Source: TC-15 sp034437275 | GTDB taxonomy: Bacteria > Chloroflexota > Anaerolineae > Aggregatilineales > Aggregatilineaceae | DNA: 64,000 nucleotides | Direction of reading: 5' to 3' | NCBI GenBank assembly: GCA_034437275.1 | Contig: DAOTUD010000119.1 | Coordinates: 51,207 to 115,206, forward strand | Shown: piece by piece, positions 8,623 through 17,306 of the stretch | How the letters are laid out: every line of letters begins with the position of its first letter | How positions within the stretch are numbered: the stretch's first letter is position 1 | Notes under the pieces: model-generated | Databases searched by the model: none | The model's input: only the letters and a program-made list of their open reading frames with translations | Told to the model about the DNA's origin: nothing | Translations under genes and position numbers: made by a program

Positions 8623-10071
8623 TCAGCGCGCCGGTGGGGGCCATCTTCTCACCGCCAGCCGCACCGCTGCCAGCAGCAGCCCGTAGATGATCCACACGAA
8701 GGCCATGGTGGCGTAGAACTGGTCGATCTTGAAGTAGAAGTGATCGAAGACGCCCCCGACCAGCACGCCCACCAGCCCTGCCGCTAACCCGAGCCAGATA
8801 TCGCTGAGCACGGGGTGCGCCTGAATCTGCCGGTAGTGGATTGCGCTGTAGAGGAAGGGGCTGCCCATCAGCACCAGGTAGGCGAACAGGCCCACGAATC
8901 CGGCGTTCGACGCGACGGTAAGGTAAGTGTTGGCCACTCCCAGGTACAGGTCGATCTCCGGGGTGCCGGAAAAGCCGACGCCGATGATCGGGTGGCGGTT
9001 GATCAGGCGCAGCGCGTCCTTATATTCGCCCCAGCGCATCTGCGTTTCGACGTCCTGGTTGGTGACCCCGGCCTCCAGCTTGTCGATGTAGCGCTGAGTG
9101 ACCGGCAGAAACAGCGCGATGAGCACCACCAGCGCCATGATCAACAGCAGCCGCCGGTAGCGCAGTGCCGCGATGAACACCAACGCCATGCCCAGCGCCA
9201 GCATCGCCCCGCGCGAGTCGGTCAGGAACAGGGCGACGAAGATGATGCCGAAGCTCAGCGCCGCCAGCCAGCGGTTGATCACGGGCTTCCGGGCGAAGAT
9301 GTGCGGCGCGATCACGGCCCCGGCGACCTGTAGGAAGCCGCCGAACGCGTTGGGGTCGATCCAGGTGCCGATGGCGCGCTCGTTGAGCAGGGTGGCGCTG
9401 GTGGCCCGGTAGCGCAGCACACCGCCAACCGGGTAATCGAAGCGGCCCAGGCGGTTGAGCAGCGCTTCGGCCTGGGGGTCCGGCATGACCCACAGCACGA
9501 TCCCGAGCAAGGCCGACAGCGTGGCAAATCCGATCAGGGCCACAATCGCGCGCTGGAGGGTGCGCACGTCGCGCACAACATCCACCAGCACCAGGATCAC
9601 CAGCAGCGACAGCGCCATTTCCAGCACGTTCCGCAGGTCGCGCGGGGTGAGCAGCGCGTGGCGCAGGCCCATGAGGAAGGCGAAGATCATGACCCCGGTG
9701 AAGGCCAGCACCACCGGCATCACCGGCGTGGTGCGGAACAGGCGGCGCTGGCCGGTCATCCACTGCGCCAGATACACCGCCACAAAGCCGCCCAGCGCGG
9801 CGTCCAGAAAGCTGGGCGTGACCGGCAGCTGTGGGAACGGCAGCTTGCCGAAGGGCAGCAGCGCGACCACCGCGAGCACCGCGTACAGCCCGCCGTGCAG
9901 ATCGCTCAGGATGTACAGCCCGACACCCAGCCCCAGCACCAACCCGGTCGCCACGACCGGGCCGAACAGCACGACCAGCAGCGCCAGCAGGCCGCCTAAC
10001 GCGCCGACGGTCATGCCGAGCGCCAGGCCCGCTGTGCGGCGATTTTCGGAGAGGAGCAGGGTGTCGAGCAT
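8623..10071 (-). CDS. O-antigen ligase-like (Wzy_C family) membrane protein
   Basis: This 482-residue polytopic membrane protein has about 11-12 hydrophobic helices. A central loop (about 205-240) contains GVLRYRATSATLLNERAIGTW and a later periplasmic-type loop contains IGVGFSGTPE before the C-terminal helices, the general plan of the O-antigen ligase/polymerase (Wzy_C) family. It probably transfers or polymerises a lipid-linked glycan. It follows the YfhO-like gene by 23 bases on the same strand, so the two likely form an operon. Whether this organism has lipopolysaccharide is not known, so the acceptor could be another cell-surface polymer. Confidence 0.75.
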   Translation of the reverse strand: MLDTLLLSENRRTAGLALGMTVGALGGLLALLVVLFGPVVATGLVLGLGVGLYILSDLHGGLYAVLAVVALLPFGKLPFPQLPVTPSFLDAALGGFVAVYLAQWMTGQRRLFRTTPVMPVVLAFTGVMIFAFLMGLRHALLTPRDLRNVLEMALSLLVILVLVDVVRDVRTLQRAIVALIGFATLSALLGIVLWVMPDPQAEALLNRLGRFDYPVGGVLRYRATSATLLNERAIGTWIDPNAFGGFLQVAGAVIAPHIFARKPVINRWLAALSFGIIFVALFLTDSRGAMLALGMALVFIAALRYRRLLLIMALVVLIALFLPVTQRYIDKLEAGVTNQDVETQMRWGEYKDALRLINRHPIIGVGFSGTPEIDLYLGVANTYLTVASNAGFVGLFAYLVLMGSPFLYSAIHYRQIQAHPVLSDIWLGLAAGLVGVLVGGVFDHFYFKIDQFYATMAFVWIIYGLLLAAVRLAVRRWPPPAR

Positions 10072-10094
10072 AGTGTCAACCTCGGTGTGCTATG

Positions 10095-12428
10095 TCAGAC
10101 TAAACGGCGCGTAACACGTTTGCGGCGCGCGATGATCGTGCTGGCGAGCGTGATCCCGAGCACGGCCAGCAGCGTGACGACGCTGGTGATCGCCCCGGCA
10201 GTGAACGTCCAGGGGCGGTAGGCCAGTTCGACGGTGTGCGTCCCGGCCTCTGGCAGCGGGAGCGCGATCAGGCCGCCGTAGGCGCGGATGGGGTCCGCCG
10301 CGCTGCCGTTGACAGTTGCCTGCCAGCCGGGGTAATCGGGCAGGGCAATCGTCAGGATGGCCGGGGCGGGCGTGTCGGTCTGGATCGTAATCTCCTCCGG
10401 CGCGAAATGTGTCACGGTGGCTGTGCCCGGGTTGTCCGGCGGATCGGCAGGCAGCGTCACGCCCGGATCATCGGCCAGCAGCGCGATCTGCTGCAACAGC
10501 CGGATGTCGTAGGTTGGGTCGGCGAGGATGGCGTAGGCTTCGCCGTCGCTGCGGACGGTGCGCGCCCGGTACGTCAGGTGAGCGAAGGGGCGCGGATCGT
10601 CCAGCAGGTGCACGTTGTACGGGCCGAAGGGGTCTTCGGCCTGGTCGACAATCGTGCTGCGGGCCATCAACTCCTCCCAGTTACGCAGCACGTAGCGCAC
10701 GGCCAGCAGGTCCCACGACCGGTCGTCAGGCAGCGTCAGGAGGTGGTCGACGCTCGCCAGGCGCAGCGGGCTGATGCCGTTGATATCCGGCACGTCGTAC
10801 AGCGTGCCGTAATTGTCGTCGAGGCCGCGCTGCCCGTCCACGCGCGCGCCGGGTGGCAGTTCGGCCTGCAACCAGTCGACGATGGCCGGTTCGGGCAGCC
10901 GTTCCTCGGCGGGGACTGGCGCGTAGTTGGGCGTGCCCTGCGTGATGCTGAACAGGTCGAAGACCACCAGCGCGACCAGCGCCAGCACCCGGCGTGAGTC
11001 CGCCGGGGCGCGCAGCAGCCAGGGGATCACGCCAGCCGCCAGCCCGGCCAACAGCGCCGCGAACGTCACCGCGCGCAGGTCGCCGGCGTAGGTGTCGCCG
11101 TCCGGACCGCGCCACTGCACGAGCAGCACGCCCGCGATGAACACGCACGCCGCCAGCAGCCCCACCAGCGCCACCCGGATCACGCGGCGGGCGCGCTCGG
11201 CGGTGACGTCCCAGGCCAGCACGTGGGCCGTGCCCAACCCGGCCAGGATGCTCACGCTGTGCGCGATGATGAACGCGGCGCGCTCCTGTCCTCGGAACCA
11301 GCTACAGCCTGGCAGCAGCAGGTAGGCGGCGTCATACAGGATCGTGCCGGCCCCGAAGCTGAGGCCCAGCCCAACCAGTGCCGCGATCCCAAAAAAGGCG
11401 CTGAACGGCACGCGCCGCCACAGCGCGATCACCGCCAGGATCAGCCCGGCGATGCCCACATACAGCGGAGACCACTCGGTGAGCACGGCAGGGAACAGCA
11501 CTTGAATGATATCCCGGAAGAGCAGGCCGTTGCCTTTGGCGTCGAAGGTCATGTCCTGGCGCGTGGTCAGCCGGGTATATTCCAGGCCGGGCAGCAGTTG
11601 CACCGCGGCCAGCCCACCCGCTACCAGCGCCATCACCGCCGCCGCCAGCACGACGCGCCGCGCAAAGGTGCGCCAGCCGGCGCGCGTGTGGTGCGCGGCC
11701 AGCCGGTAGGCCAGGAACGCCAGCGCCAGGTAAATCGTAAACAGGCTGGTCTGGGGGTGACCCGCCAGCAGCGACAATCCGAGTGCGACCCCGGCCAGCA
11801 CCATGCACGTCCAGCCCGGCTGCGCGCGGCGCGTGGCCTGGAAAATCCCGAGCAGCACCAGCGGCAGCCAGATGCCGGCTTCCAGCACAGCCAGTTGGAG
11901 CTGCGGGTAGCCGCTGAGGTAGCCGCTGTAGCCAACCGTGAGCGCCGCCACCAGCCCGCCGATCACCGAGGCGCGGGTCGCGCGGCCATCGTCCGGCGCG
12001 GTGATACGGCGCACGAAGGCGTACATCAGCAGCGTGCCGAGCAGCACATGCAGCGCCATCTCGTTTTGCAGCGCGGCGTACAGCTCGCCGGGGGCGGTCT
12101 GGTCGACGATCGTCACGGCGGCGACGGTCAGCAGGCGCGGCGGGTAAAAGACGGCGGACTGTGTGTCGGCCAGGAAGGGGTGCCCGGCGTTGTTGTACGG
12201 GTTCCACAGCGGGACCTCGCCTTCGGCCAGGCGCTCGACCTGGTAACCGAAGAACGCGACGAACTGCCCGGAAAAGTCGCCTTCCCTGAGCGAGAGCGCA
12301 TCCCCGGCGCTGGGTGTGAAGATGCGCCAGAAATACAGCAGCCACAGCAGGATCAGCGCCAGCACGGCCAGCGTATCCGGCCTGGCCAGGCCGGATACGC
12401 GGCGGGTTGGGGGGGATGTTTCGCTCAT
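10095..12428 (-). CDS. YfhO-family membrane protein (putative glycosyltransferase)
   Basis: The 777-residue protein has an N-terminal first helix, then a characteristic extracytoplasmic loop (LREGDFSGQF, then VPLWNPYNNAGHPFLADTQ), many further helices, and a soluble beta-rich region (about 560-740) before two final helices. This is the layout of the bacterial YfhO family, related to GT-C glycosyltransferases. In some Firmicutes YfhO glycosylates lipoteichoic acid; the substrate here is unknown. The first few codons contain a perfect 30-bp palindrome (12371-12400). A possible promoter upstream on the minus strand is TGGCAC, 17 bases, TAAACT (about 12469-12497). Confidence 0.8.
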   Translation of the reverse strand: MSETSPPTRRVSGLARPDTLAVLALILLWLLYFWRIFTPSAGDALSLREGDFSGQFVAFFGYQVERLAEGEVPLWNPYNNAGHPFLADTQSAVFYPPRLLTVAAVTIVDQTAPGELYAALQNEMALHVLLGTLLMYAFVRRITAPDDGRATRASVIGGLVAALTVGYSGYLSGYPQLQLAVLEAGIWLPLVLLGIFQATRRAQPGWTCMVLAGVALGLSLLAGHPQTSLFTIYLALAFLAYRLAAHHTRAGWRTFARRVVLAAAVMALVAGGLAAVQLLPGLEYTRLTTRQDMTFDAKGNGLLFRDIIQVLFPAVLTEWSPLYVGIAGLILAVIALWRRVPFSAFFGIAALVGLGLSFGAGTILYDAAYLLLPGCSWFRGQERAAFIIAHSVSILAGLGTAHVLAWDVTAERARRVIRVALVGLLAACVFIAGVLLVQWRGPDGDTYAGDLRAVTFAALLAGLAAGVIPWLLRAPADSRRVLALVALVVFDLFSITQGTPNYAPVPAEERLPEPAIVDWLQAELPPGARVDGQRGLDDNYGTLYDVPDINGISPLRLASVDHLLTLPDDRSWDLLAVRYVLRNWEELMARSTIVDQAEDPFGPYNVHLLDDPRPFAHLTYRARTVRSDGEAYAILADPTYDIRLLQQIALLADDPGVTLPADPPDNPGTATVTHFAPEEITIQTDTPAPAILTIALPDYPGWQATVNGSAADPIRAYGGLIALPLPEAGTHTVELAYRPWTFTAGAITSVVTLLAVLGITLASTIIARRKRVTRRLV
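12371..12400. repeat. Perfect 30-bp palindrome inside the yfhO-like coding region
   Basis: The left half GCGTATCCGGCCTGG is followed immediately by its exact reverse complement. It encodes residues of about 10-20 of the YfhO-like protein (core SGLARPDT). No loop separates the arms, so it suits a dimeric protein site better than an RNA hairpin. Confidence 0.85.
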
Positions 12429-12537
12429 GATCGTGGTCCTTGTTTTCGGGTTGTTCGTCGGGCGGGAAGTTTACCGGAAGTTGAGGCGCTGTGCCAGGGC
12501 GAATGCTGTACGCCCGGTTGACGCCAGCCTGCCAGAC

Positions 12538-12566
12538 TTGACACCCTCGGGCGTCGCGGCTATCGT
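12538..12566 (+). promoter_or_regulatory. Sigma70-type promoter for the quinone reductase gene
   Basis: Consensus TTGACA (12538-12543), a 17-base spacer and TATCGT (12561-12566) lie about 75 bases ahead of the ATG at 12640. The 211-base gap 12429-12639 is divergent and also serves the yfhO-like gene. Confidence 0.6.
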
Positions 12567-12639
12567 TAACCCTCATGACGGCAGGCATGCCGCTGCCCGC
12601 GCGTGGCGGGGAGTGGCGTAACGGAGGAGCAGGCGTATT

Positions 12640-13200
12640 ATGCGCGTGATGGTGACGATTGACCATCCCTGGAGCGAGAGCTTCAACCATGCCATCCTCG
12701 GCGTGGTGACAACAACATTAGAGGACAACGGGCACAAGGTCGATCTGCTCGACCTGCACCAGGAAGGCTTTGACCCGGTGATGCACGTCGACGAGCTGGC
12801 GGCTTATGCCCAGGGGAAATCCCTGGATCCGAAGGTCGGCGCGTACCAGCGCCGCATCGAGCAGGCCGATCACCTGATCTACATCTTCCCGGTGTGGTGG
12901 GAGGTGATGCCCGCTTTGCTGAAGGGCTTTTTCGACAAGGTGTTTTTGCCGGAATGGGCCTTCCGCGAAGCCGACGCCACGCCGCTGCTGACGCACATCC
13001 AGGGTGCGACGGTCATCACCACGATGGGCGCGCCGGAGGTGATCCACACTGCGGTCGAGCCGGTGCTGTGCAAAGGGATTCTGGGCTTCAGCGGGATTAC
13101 GCAGACGCGGTGGTTCAACCTGTGCGAAGTCGCCGAGATCACGCCCGATGCACGGCGGGCATGGCTGGACGAGATCGCCGCCTACCTGCGCACGCTGTAA
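12640..13200 (+). CDS. NAD(P)H dehydrogenase (quinone), flavodoxin-fold
   Basis: The 186-residue protein resembles the NQO1/KefF/MdaB group of FMN- or FAD-dependent quinone reductases. The N-terminus (VTIDHPWSESFNHAI) is the phosphate-binding loop of the Flavodoxin_2 fold, and FPVWWEVMPALLKGFFDKV (about 83-101) is the conserved flavin/quinone segment of the family. It would reduce quinones by two electrons in the cytosol and so limit redox cycling. A GGAGGAGC ribosome site precedes the ATG. It may be co-transcribed with the following CDP-alcohol phosphotransferase (28 bases). Confidence 0.85.
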   Translation: MRVMVTIDHPWSESFNHAILGVVTTTLEDNGHKVDLLDLHQEGFDPVMHVDELAAYAQGKSLDPKVGAYQRRIEQADHLIYIFPVWWEVMPALLKGFFDKVFLPEWAFREADATPLLTHIQGATVITTMGAPEVIHTAVEPVLCKGILGFSGITQTRWFNLCEVAEITPDARRAWLDEIAAYLRTL

Positions 13201-13228
13201 GGCCAGCGAAAAGGGAAAAAGTGTCGGG

Positions 13229-13771
13229 ATGCTGTGGGTGAAACGTGTGGCGGATGCCTTAACCGTGTCGCGCGTGGGGCTGGCGCTGGCGGTGGTGTGG
13301 ATCGCGCTGCGCCAGGGCGCGGATGGCGCGGTAACGGTGATGTGGCTGTTGGTGCTCACCGCCACCATCGACACATTGGACGGGATTCTGGCGCGGCGCA
13401 GCGGCTGTGAAGGCCAGACCTGGATCGGCGAGCACGATGTGGAGTTCGACGTGGTCTTCAGCGTGTCGCTGCTCTACTATCTGTGCGAGGCCGGGTTTGT
13501 GCCGTTGGTCGGGGCCGCGCTGTATTTCGCGGTGTGGATGGTCCTGTTCTGGCATCAGGACACGATCTCCACGTCGTTCGCGGTCCTGTTCCAGGGGCCG
13601 CTGTACCTGTGGGTGGTGCTGGTCGGTGTGCTGGACGACCCCGGCCAGATCAAATGGCTGCTGGGGTGGGGCGTGGTGATGCTGGTGTTTGGTGGTCGCC
13701 GGTTCCTGGGTAAGCGTGTCCCCGCGTTTTTCAGGGATTTGCAAGAGCAAACCTCGCGCCGCAAGCATTAG
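13229..13771 (+). CDS. CDP-alcohol phosphotransferase family membrane protein
   Basis: The 180-residue protein has about five or six hydrophobic segments. Its signature is D48-x2-D51-G-x2-A-R56, then G67-x2-D70-x3-D74, close to the CDP-alcohol phosphotransferase motif; the usual G-x3-D step is one residue shorter. Members join an alcohol head group to a CDP-activated lipid, but the product here cannot be assigned. The ATG at 13229 begins just ahead of the first helix; a longer frame from 13148 overlaps the previous gene and adds a non-membrane leader, so the later start is preferred. It converges on the GT4 gene. Confidence 0.65.
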   Translation: MLWVKRVADALTVSRVGLALAVVWIALRQGADGAVTVMWLLVLTATIDTLDGILARRSGCEGQTWIGEHDVEFDVVFSVSLLYYLCEAGFVPLVGAALYFAVWMVLFWHQDTISTSFAVLFQGPLYLWVVLVGVLDDPGQIKWLLGWGVVMLVFGGRRFLGKRVPAFFRDLQEQTSRRKH

Positions 13772-13794
13772 CCCCGCCGCGTGGGGCGTCGTCT

Positions 13795-14976
13795 TCAGAG
13801 CTGTTGGTGCTGCGCCGCGCGTAGTTCCTGGAAGTAGTCTGCCGTGCGGGCGGCGATGCGCTCCCAGGTGAACTGCTGGGCCAGTTCGGCAGCATTTTTT
13901 CCCATCTTCCGGCATAGTTCCTCGTTGTCGGCCAGGTCTTCGATGGCAATCGCCAGCGCGGTCGGTGAATCGGGCGGGATCAGGCGCACGTGCTGGTCGG
14001 TGTTCAGTTCCGGGACGTCAACTTCGGGCTGGGTGGTGATAATCGTGCAGCCGTGGGCCAGCGCCGCCATCAGGCTGCCGCGCCGGAAGGACATGCCGTC
14101 CCGGTAGGGCAGGGCGATCAGGTCGGCGGCCATCAAATGCCCGCTGACGGCGGTGCTGTCGACGAAGCCCGTCCAGGTGACATGATCGAGCAGATCGAGG
14201 TCTTCGATCATCTGGTCGACTTCGCGTGCATAGATGATGTTGGCCGGGTCGCTGGTGCCGGTGCGCCCGCCGATCATCAGCAGCTTGGCCGGCAGCCCGC
14301 TGTTCCGCGCGATGCGAAGGCCTTGCAGCAGCGTTTCGATGCCTTTGCTGGCGTTCAGGAAGCCGAAATAGCCCACCACGATATCCGCCGGCTGGAAGCC
14401 CAACGCGGCCCGCCACACGCGCAGGTTGAAGTCGGGCGGTGGCTGCGGCTTGATGTTGGAGCCGATGGGAATGTGGCGCAGGCTGGCGATGGATTTCTCG
14501 TTGGAGAGCCGGTCGTGATCGCCGCGATTGGTCACGATCACGCCGTCGCTGCTGCGCGCCAGCGTGAGTACGGCCTGGTAACGCAGCGGCCCGGCTTTCG
14601 GGAACAGGTAGGGCACCAGCAGATCGTGAAACGTGGTGACGACGGTGATGTGATCCAGGCGCACCGGCAAAATGTGAACGAACGCGGCCATGTTATAGGC
14701 GGCGGCCTGGTACTGAATGTTCACCACGTCGAGCTTCTGGGCCTTCGCCCAGCGGCGGATGCGGCTGAGTGTGCCCCAGCCCCAGGAGTGAGCGTCAGCC
14801 ATGATGTGGGGGGCGGGCTGGGACCCGGTGTGGTGTTCGTTGTGGGCGGCGCGGTGGTCGGTGAATACAAACAGCTCGTGCCCCAATGCTTGCAAGGCCT
14901 GGCACAATTCGTGTGTGAAGGCCCCCACGCCGCCTTGCATCGGTGGGTATTCACCGGTGATTTGTCCAATTCTCAT
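13795..14976 (-). CDS. Glycosyltransferase family 4 protein
   Basis: The 393-residue GT-B enzyme begins with MRIGQITGEYPPMQGGVGAF, the glycine-rich acceptor-side loop of family 4 enzymes. The C-terminal half shows GYFGFLNASKGIETLLQGL and a nucleotide-sugar region with FRRGSLMAALAHG (the E-x7-E equivalent is partly altered). It ends with a helix containing FTWERIAARTADYFQEL. It likely transfers a hexose from a nucleotide sugar to a lipid-linked or cell-surface glycan on the inner membrane face. It follows the GT2 gene by three bases, so the two are co-transcribed. Confidence 0.87.
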   Translation of the reverse strand: MRIGQITGEYPPMQGGVGAFTHELCQALQALGHELFVFTDHRAAHNEHHTGSQPAPHIMADAHSWGWGTLSRIRRWAKAQKLDVVNIQYQAAAYNMAAFVHILPVRLDHITVVTTFHDLLVPYLFPKAGPLRYQAVLTLARSSDGVIVTNRGDHDRLSNEKSIASLRHIPIGSNIKPQPPPDFNLRVWRAALGFQPADIVVGYFGFLNASKGIETLLQGLRIARNSGLPAKLLMIGGRTGTSDPANIIYAREVDQMIEDLDLLDHVTWTGFVDSTAVSGHLMAADLIALPYRDGMSFRRGSLMAALAHGCTIITTQPEVDVPELNTDQHVRLIPPDSPTALAIAIEDLADNEELCRKMGKNAAELAQQFTWERIAARTADYFQELRAAQHQQL

Positions 14977-14979
14977 ATG

Positions 14980-15981
14980 TTAGTAACCTATACGGTAGCC
15001 CAGCGCCAGCGCACGGATGACGTGGCGGTAGGTGACGATGCGGGCGCGGCGCATGGCGACTTTATGGCCCAATACGATTTTACCCCCCTCTAGCGCGATC
15101 TGGGCACTGTAGCTTAACAGAAGAAACGTGCGGAGGGCAAGTGCCGTCCAGAATCCGAAGTGCTTGTGGTAGTAGCGCACCTTGCTTTGCTGGAAGTGGA
15201 TGTGCTTCTGCGTTTCGACCTGGTCGGTGCTCTGCCCGCCATAGTGCGTGATCTGCGCATCGCCGACATAAAACACGCGCCACCCGGCGTCTTTGGCGCG
15301 GCGGCACCAGTCCACCTCCTCGAAGAACATCACGAAGCCGGGGTCCAGCCCACCGATCTGCTCGTAGACGGTGCGGCGGGCCATCAGCGCGCAGCCCTGC
15401 ACCCAGTCGGCGTCGAATGTGCCGGTGTCGGGGAAGTCGTTCATGTAGTAGTGGTCGAGGATGCGGCGCGGGGCGTAGCCTTGCAGCCAGGTGCTCTCGA
15501 ACAGCCCACCGACCGAGGTCAGGAAGCGGCGGCGGGTGGACTGTGTGGTGCCGTCCGGGTTGAGCACGCGCGGCCCGACGATGCCGGTGTCCGGGTGTTC
15601 GTCCAGGAAATTCGTCAGGATCGTCAGCGCGTCGTCGTGGATCATGGTGTCCGGGTTGAGCAGCAGCAGGTAGCGGCCTTGTGCCAGTTCCAGCGCGATG
15701 TTATTGCCCTGCACAAAGCCGACATTCTCATCCAGCGCGATCAGGTACACCCAGGGGAACTGCTCGCGGATCATGGCCACGCTGCCATCGCTGCTGGCCG
15801 AATCCACGATCAGCACCTCGGTGCGGGGTCCCTGCTGGCCGTGCGCGGTGCCGTCCGCCTCCACGCGCACCAGCGGGGCTTGCTGGATGCTGGCCAGGCA
15901 GTCGCGCAGCAGGTCGGACACGTTCCAACTGACGATGATGATCGAGAGGTCGAGCTGTGTGTTACGGTTGGCAAAACTCAT
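14980..15981 (-). CDS. Glycosyltransferase family 2 protein (rhamnosyltransferase-like)
   Basis: The 333-residue GT-A enzyme has the N-terminal strand LSIIIVSWNVSDLLRDCL, the DxD-type nucleotide sugar motif in LLLLNPDTMI, and FFEEVDWCRRAKDAGWRV, the conserved ED-x2-L-type region of rhamnosyl- and similar transferases. A hydrophobic segment near 275-295 may anchor it to the membrane. The nearby gmd and rmd genes supply a GDP-6-deoxyhexose, but no sequence feature proves that this is the donor. Confidence 0.87.
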   Translation of the reverse strand: MSFANRNTQLDLSIIIVSWNVSDLLRDCLASIQQAPLVRVEADGTAHGQQGPRTEVLIVDSASSDGSVAMIREQFPWVYLIALDENVGFVQGNNIALELAQGRYLLLLNPDTMIHDDALTILTNFLDEHPDTGIVGPRVLNPDGTTQSTRRRFLTSVGGLFESTWLQGYAPRRILDHYYMNDFPDTGTFDADWVQGCALMARRTVYEQIGGLDPGFVMFFEEVDWCRRAKDAGWRVFYVGDAQITHYGGQSTDQVETQKHIHFQQSKVRYYHKHFGFWTALALRTFLLLSYSAQIALEGGKIVLGHKVAMRRARIVTYRHVIRALALGYRIGY

Positions 15982-16027
15982 GCAACCCGTTTGTCCTTTT
16001 CGTGTGCGTGCCGGCGTCGGCTCTCTA

Positions 16028-16687
16028 TTATCCCGGATTTATGGTGTAGGGCAATCCCGGAATGATGTATTTGTGCAGGACGCCTTTCATGTGGAGCGAC
16101 ACCGGCATGGGCACCGCCAGATCGTGGGCGGTGCTGGGCCACACTTGCCCGGTTTCCACGACGATCAACAGGCCGCGTTCGTCCCCGAGGGCGGTGAATC
16201 CGGTGCTGTCGACGGTCCAGACCGGCAGTTCCAGGTTGGCGCGGATGTCGCTGACGGTGGCGCGCACATCGGGGGTCGGCAGCCCGATGGCGCTAATGCC
16301 CAGGATGCTCCTGGCGGCGAATGGCTCGGTGCGGGCGATGGGCAGGTTATGGCGTGCGATGAGTTCGACGATGTTGTTATCGGCATCGCGGAAGTAGATC
16401 GCAGCGGCGTTCCAGTCGTCGTAGTGGACGATGTCTGGGGTGGCCAGCCCGACACGTTCCTCTAGCCAGGTTTTGGCCTCCTCGATCTGGTTTTTGGGGA
16501 TATTGAAGGTATAGTGATAGACGCCGTGCAGGTGACCCTGTTTGAAGGTGAGGCGGGAATAGCCGGTGGTGATGGTGACATGGTCCAGGCTGTCGGTCAA
16601 TACGCGAAACCCCAGCGCCTGGCAGTAAAAATCGCATTGGGCGACCGGCGCGGGGCTGTTCAGGGTAAGGGTGGAGATGCGCATCAT
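16028..16687 (-). CDS. VOC-family (glyoxalase/bleomycin-resistance-like) protein
   Basis: The 219-residue protein contains a beta-alpha-beta-beta-beta module starting STLTLNSPAPVAQCDFYCQAL and ending in FRDADNNIVELIAR, the typical second metal-site strand with its conserved Glu (about 108). A second, more diverged module (about 125-219) begins LGISAIGLPTPDV. The family covers dioxygenases, isomerases and resistance proteins; the substrate is unknown. The start at 16687 overlaps the stop of the upstream membrane protein gene as ATGA, indicating translational coupling. A longer frame reading from 17188 is rejected because it runs through the upstream gene in another frame. Confidence 0.82.
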   Translation of the reverse strand: MMRISTLTLNSPAPVAQCDFYCQALGFRVLTDSLDHVTITTGYSRLTFKQGHLHGVYHYTFNIPKNQIEEAKTWLEERVGLATPDIVHYDDWNAAAIYFRDADNNIVELIARHNLPIARTEPFAARSILGISAIGLPTPDVRATVSDIRANLELPVWTVDSTGFTALGDERGLLIVVETGQVWPSTAHDLAVPMPVSLHMKGVLHKYIIPGLPYTINPG

Positions 16688-17166
16688 GATCCCTCCGGCT
16701 CGATACTGAGCAACTGGTGGGTGGTCGAGGTGTAGTATACGCGATAGGGGCCGGGCAGTGTGTCCGGCAGGTGTTTCCAGCGGCGGTAGGTGATGCGAAG
16801 GCGGATGTCCCCGATTTGAAGCTGCGGGTGCCAGTCGTCGCCGGTGCGGCGCAGCGTACCGGCGACCTGCGCGACCGGTGGCCAGATGGCGCGCGTGCCC
16901 CCGTAGATCAGCAGCAGCGCCATGATCCCCGCCATGCCGTACAGCGCGATACGCCAGCCGGGATCGACGCTGGCGGGCAGCGCCGTCGCCAGGACCACAA
17001 CCAGCACAATTACGGCCAGCCCGCGCACAATGTATCCGATGCTGGCGAAGATGCACTGCTGGCGTTGGCGCGGGCTGAGCTGGCCGGCCCGGTTGCGGGC
17101 AGCTTCCTGCACAGTAAAGCCGAACAGCTCCGCCAGGGCCGCTGTCGTCATGCGTGATTGACTCAT
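16684..17166 (-). CDS. Small two-helix membrane protein of unknown function
   Basis: The 160-residue protein has a soluble N-terminus of about 40 residues, two adjacent hydrophobic helices (about 41-62 and 70-90), and a C-terminal domain rich in beta-prone residues (GDIRLRITYRRW, then YRVYYTSTTHQLLSIEP). I do not recognise the family. The arrangement recalls small bacterial membrane proteins with a cytoplasmic beta domain. Its stop overlaps the start of the VOC gene by the ATGA arrangement. The start is supported only by a weak GGGGATC ahead of the ATG. Confidence 0.7.
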   Translation of the reverse strand: MSQSRMTTAALAELFGFTVQEAARNRAGQLSPRQRQQCIFASIGYIVRGLAVIVLVVVLATALPASVDPGWRIALYGMAGIMALLLIYGGTRAIWPPVAQVAGTLRRTGDDWHPQLQIGDIRLRITYRRWKHLPDTLPGPYRVYYTSTTHQLLSIEPEGS

Positions 17167-17306
17167 CTGTATGATCCCCTACTGTCATTTTACCAGGAAT
17201 TTACAAATAGCCAGAAGTTTGTTGACATTTGCAGTCGATAATCTTCACAACTCGAACGCAATTTTCGTCATGAGTGTGACGCAGGATAGAACAAAAAAAG
17301 GAGCGA

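Noticed and set aside
8579..8644. Short minus-strand tail ending TKDTGLFIARRR
   Set aside because: It looks like the C-terminus of a methyltransferase, but no matching upstream domain is found in that frame; it overlaps the ligase-like gene, so it is probably chance.
16688..17188. Extension of the VOC gene upstream to 17188
   Set aside because: The added part reads the upstream membrane protein gene in another frame; the ATGA overlap at 16684-16687 explains the arrangement.
17222..17244. TTGACA followed by TAATCT ahead of the triple-repeat gene
   Set aside because: The spacer is only 11 bases, too short for a sigma70 promoter.
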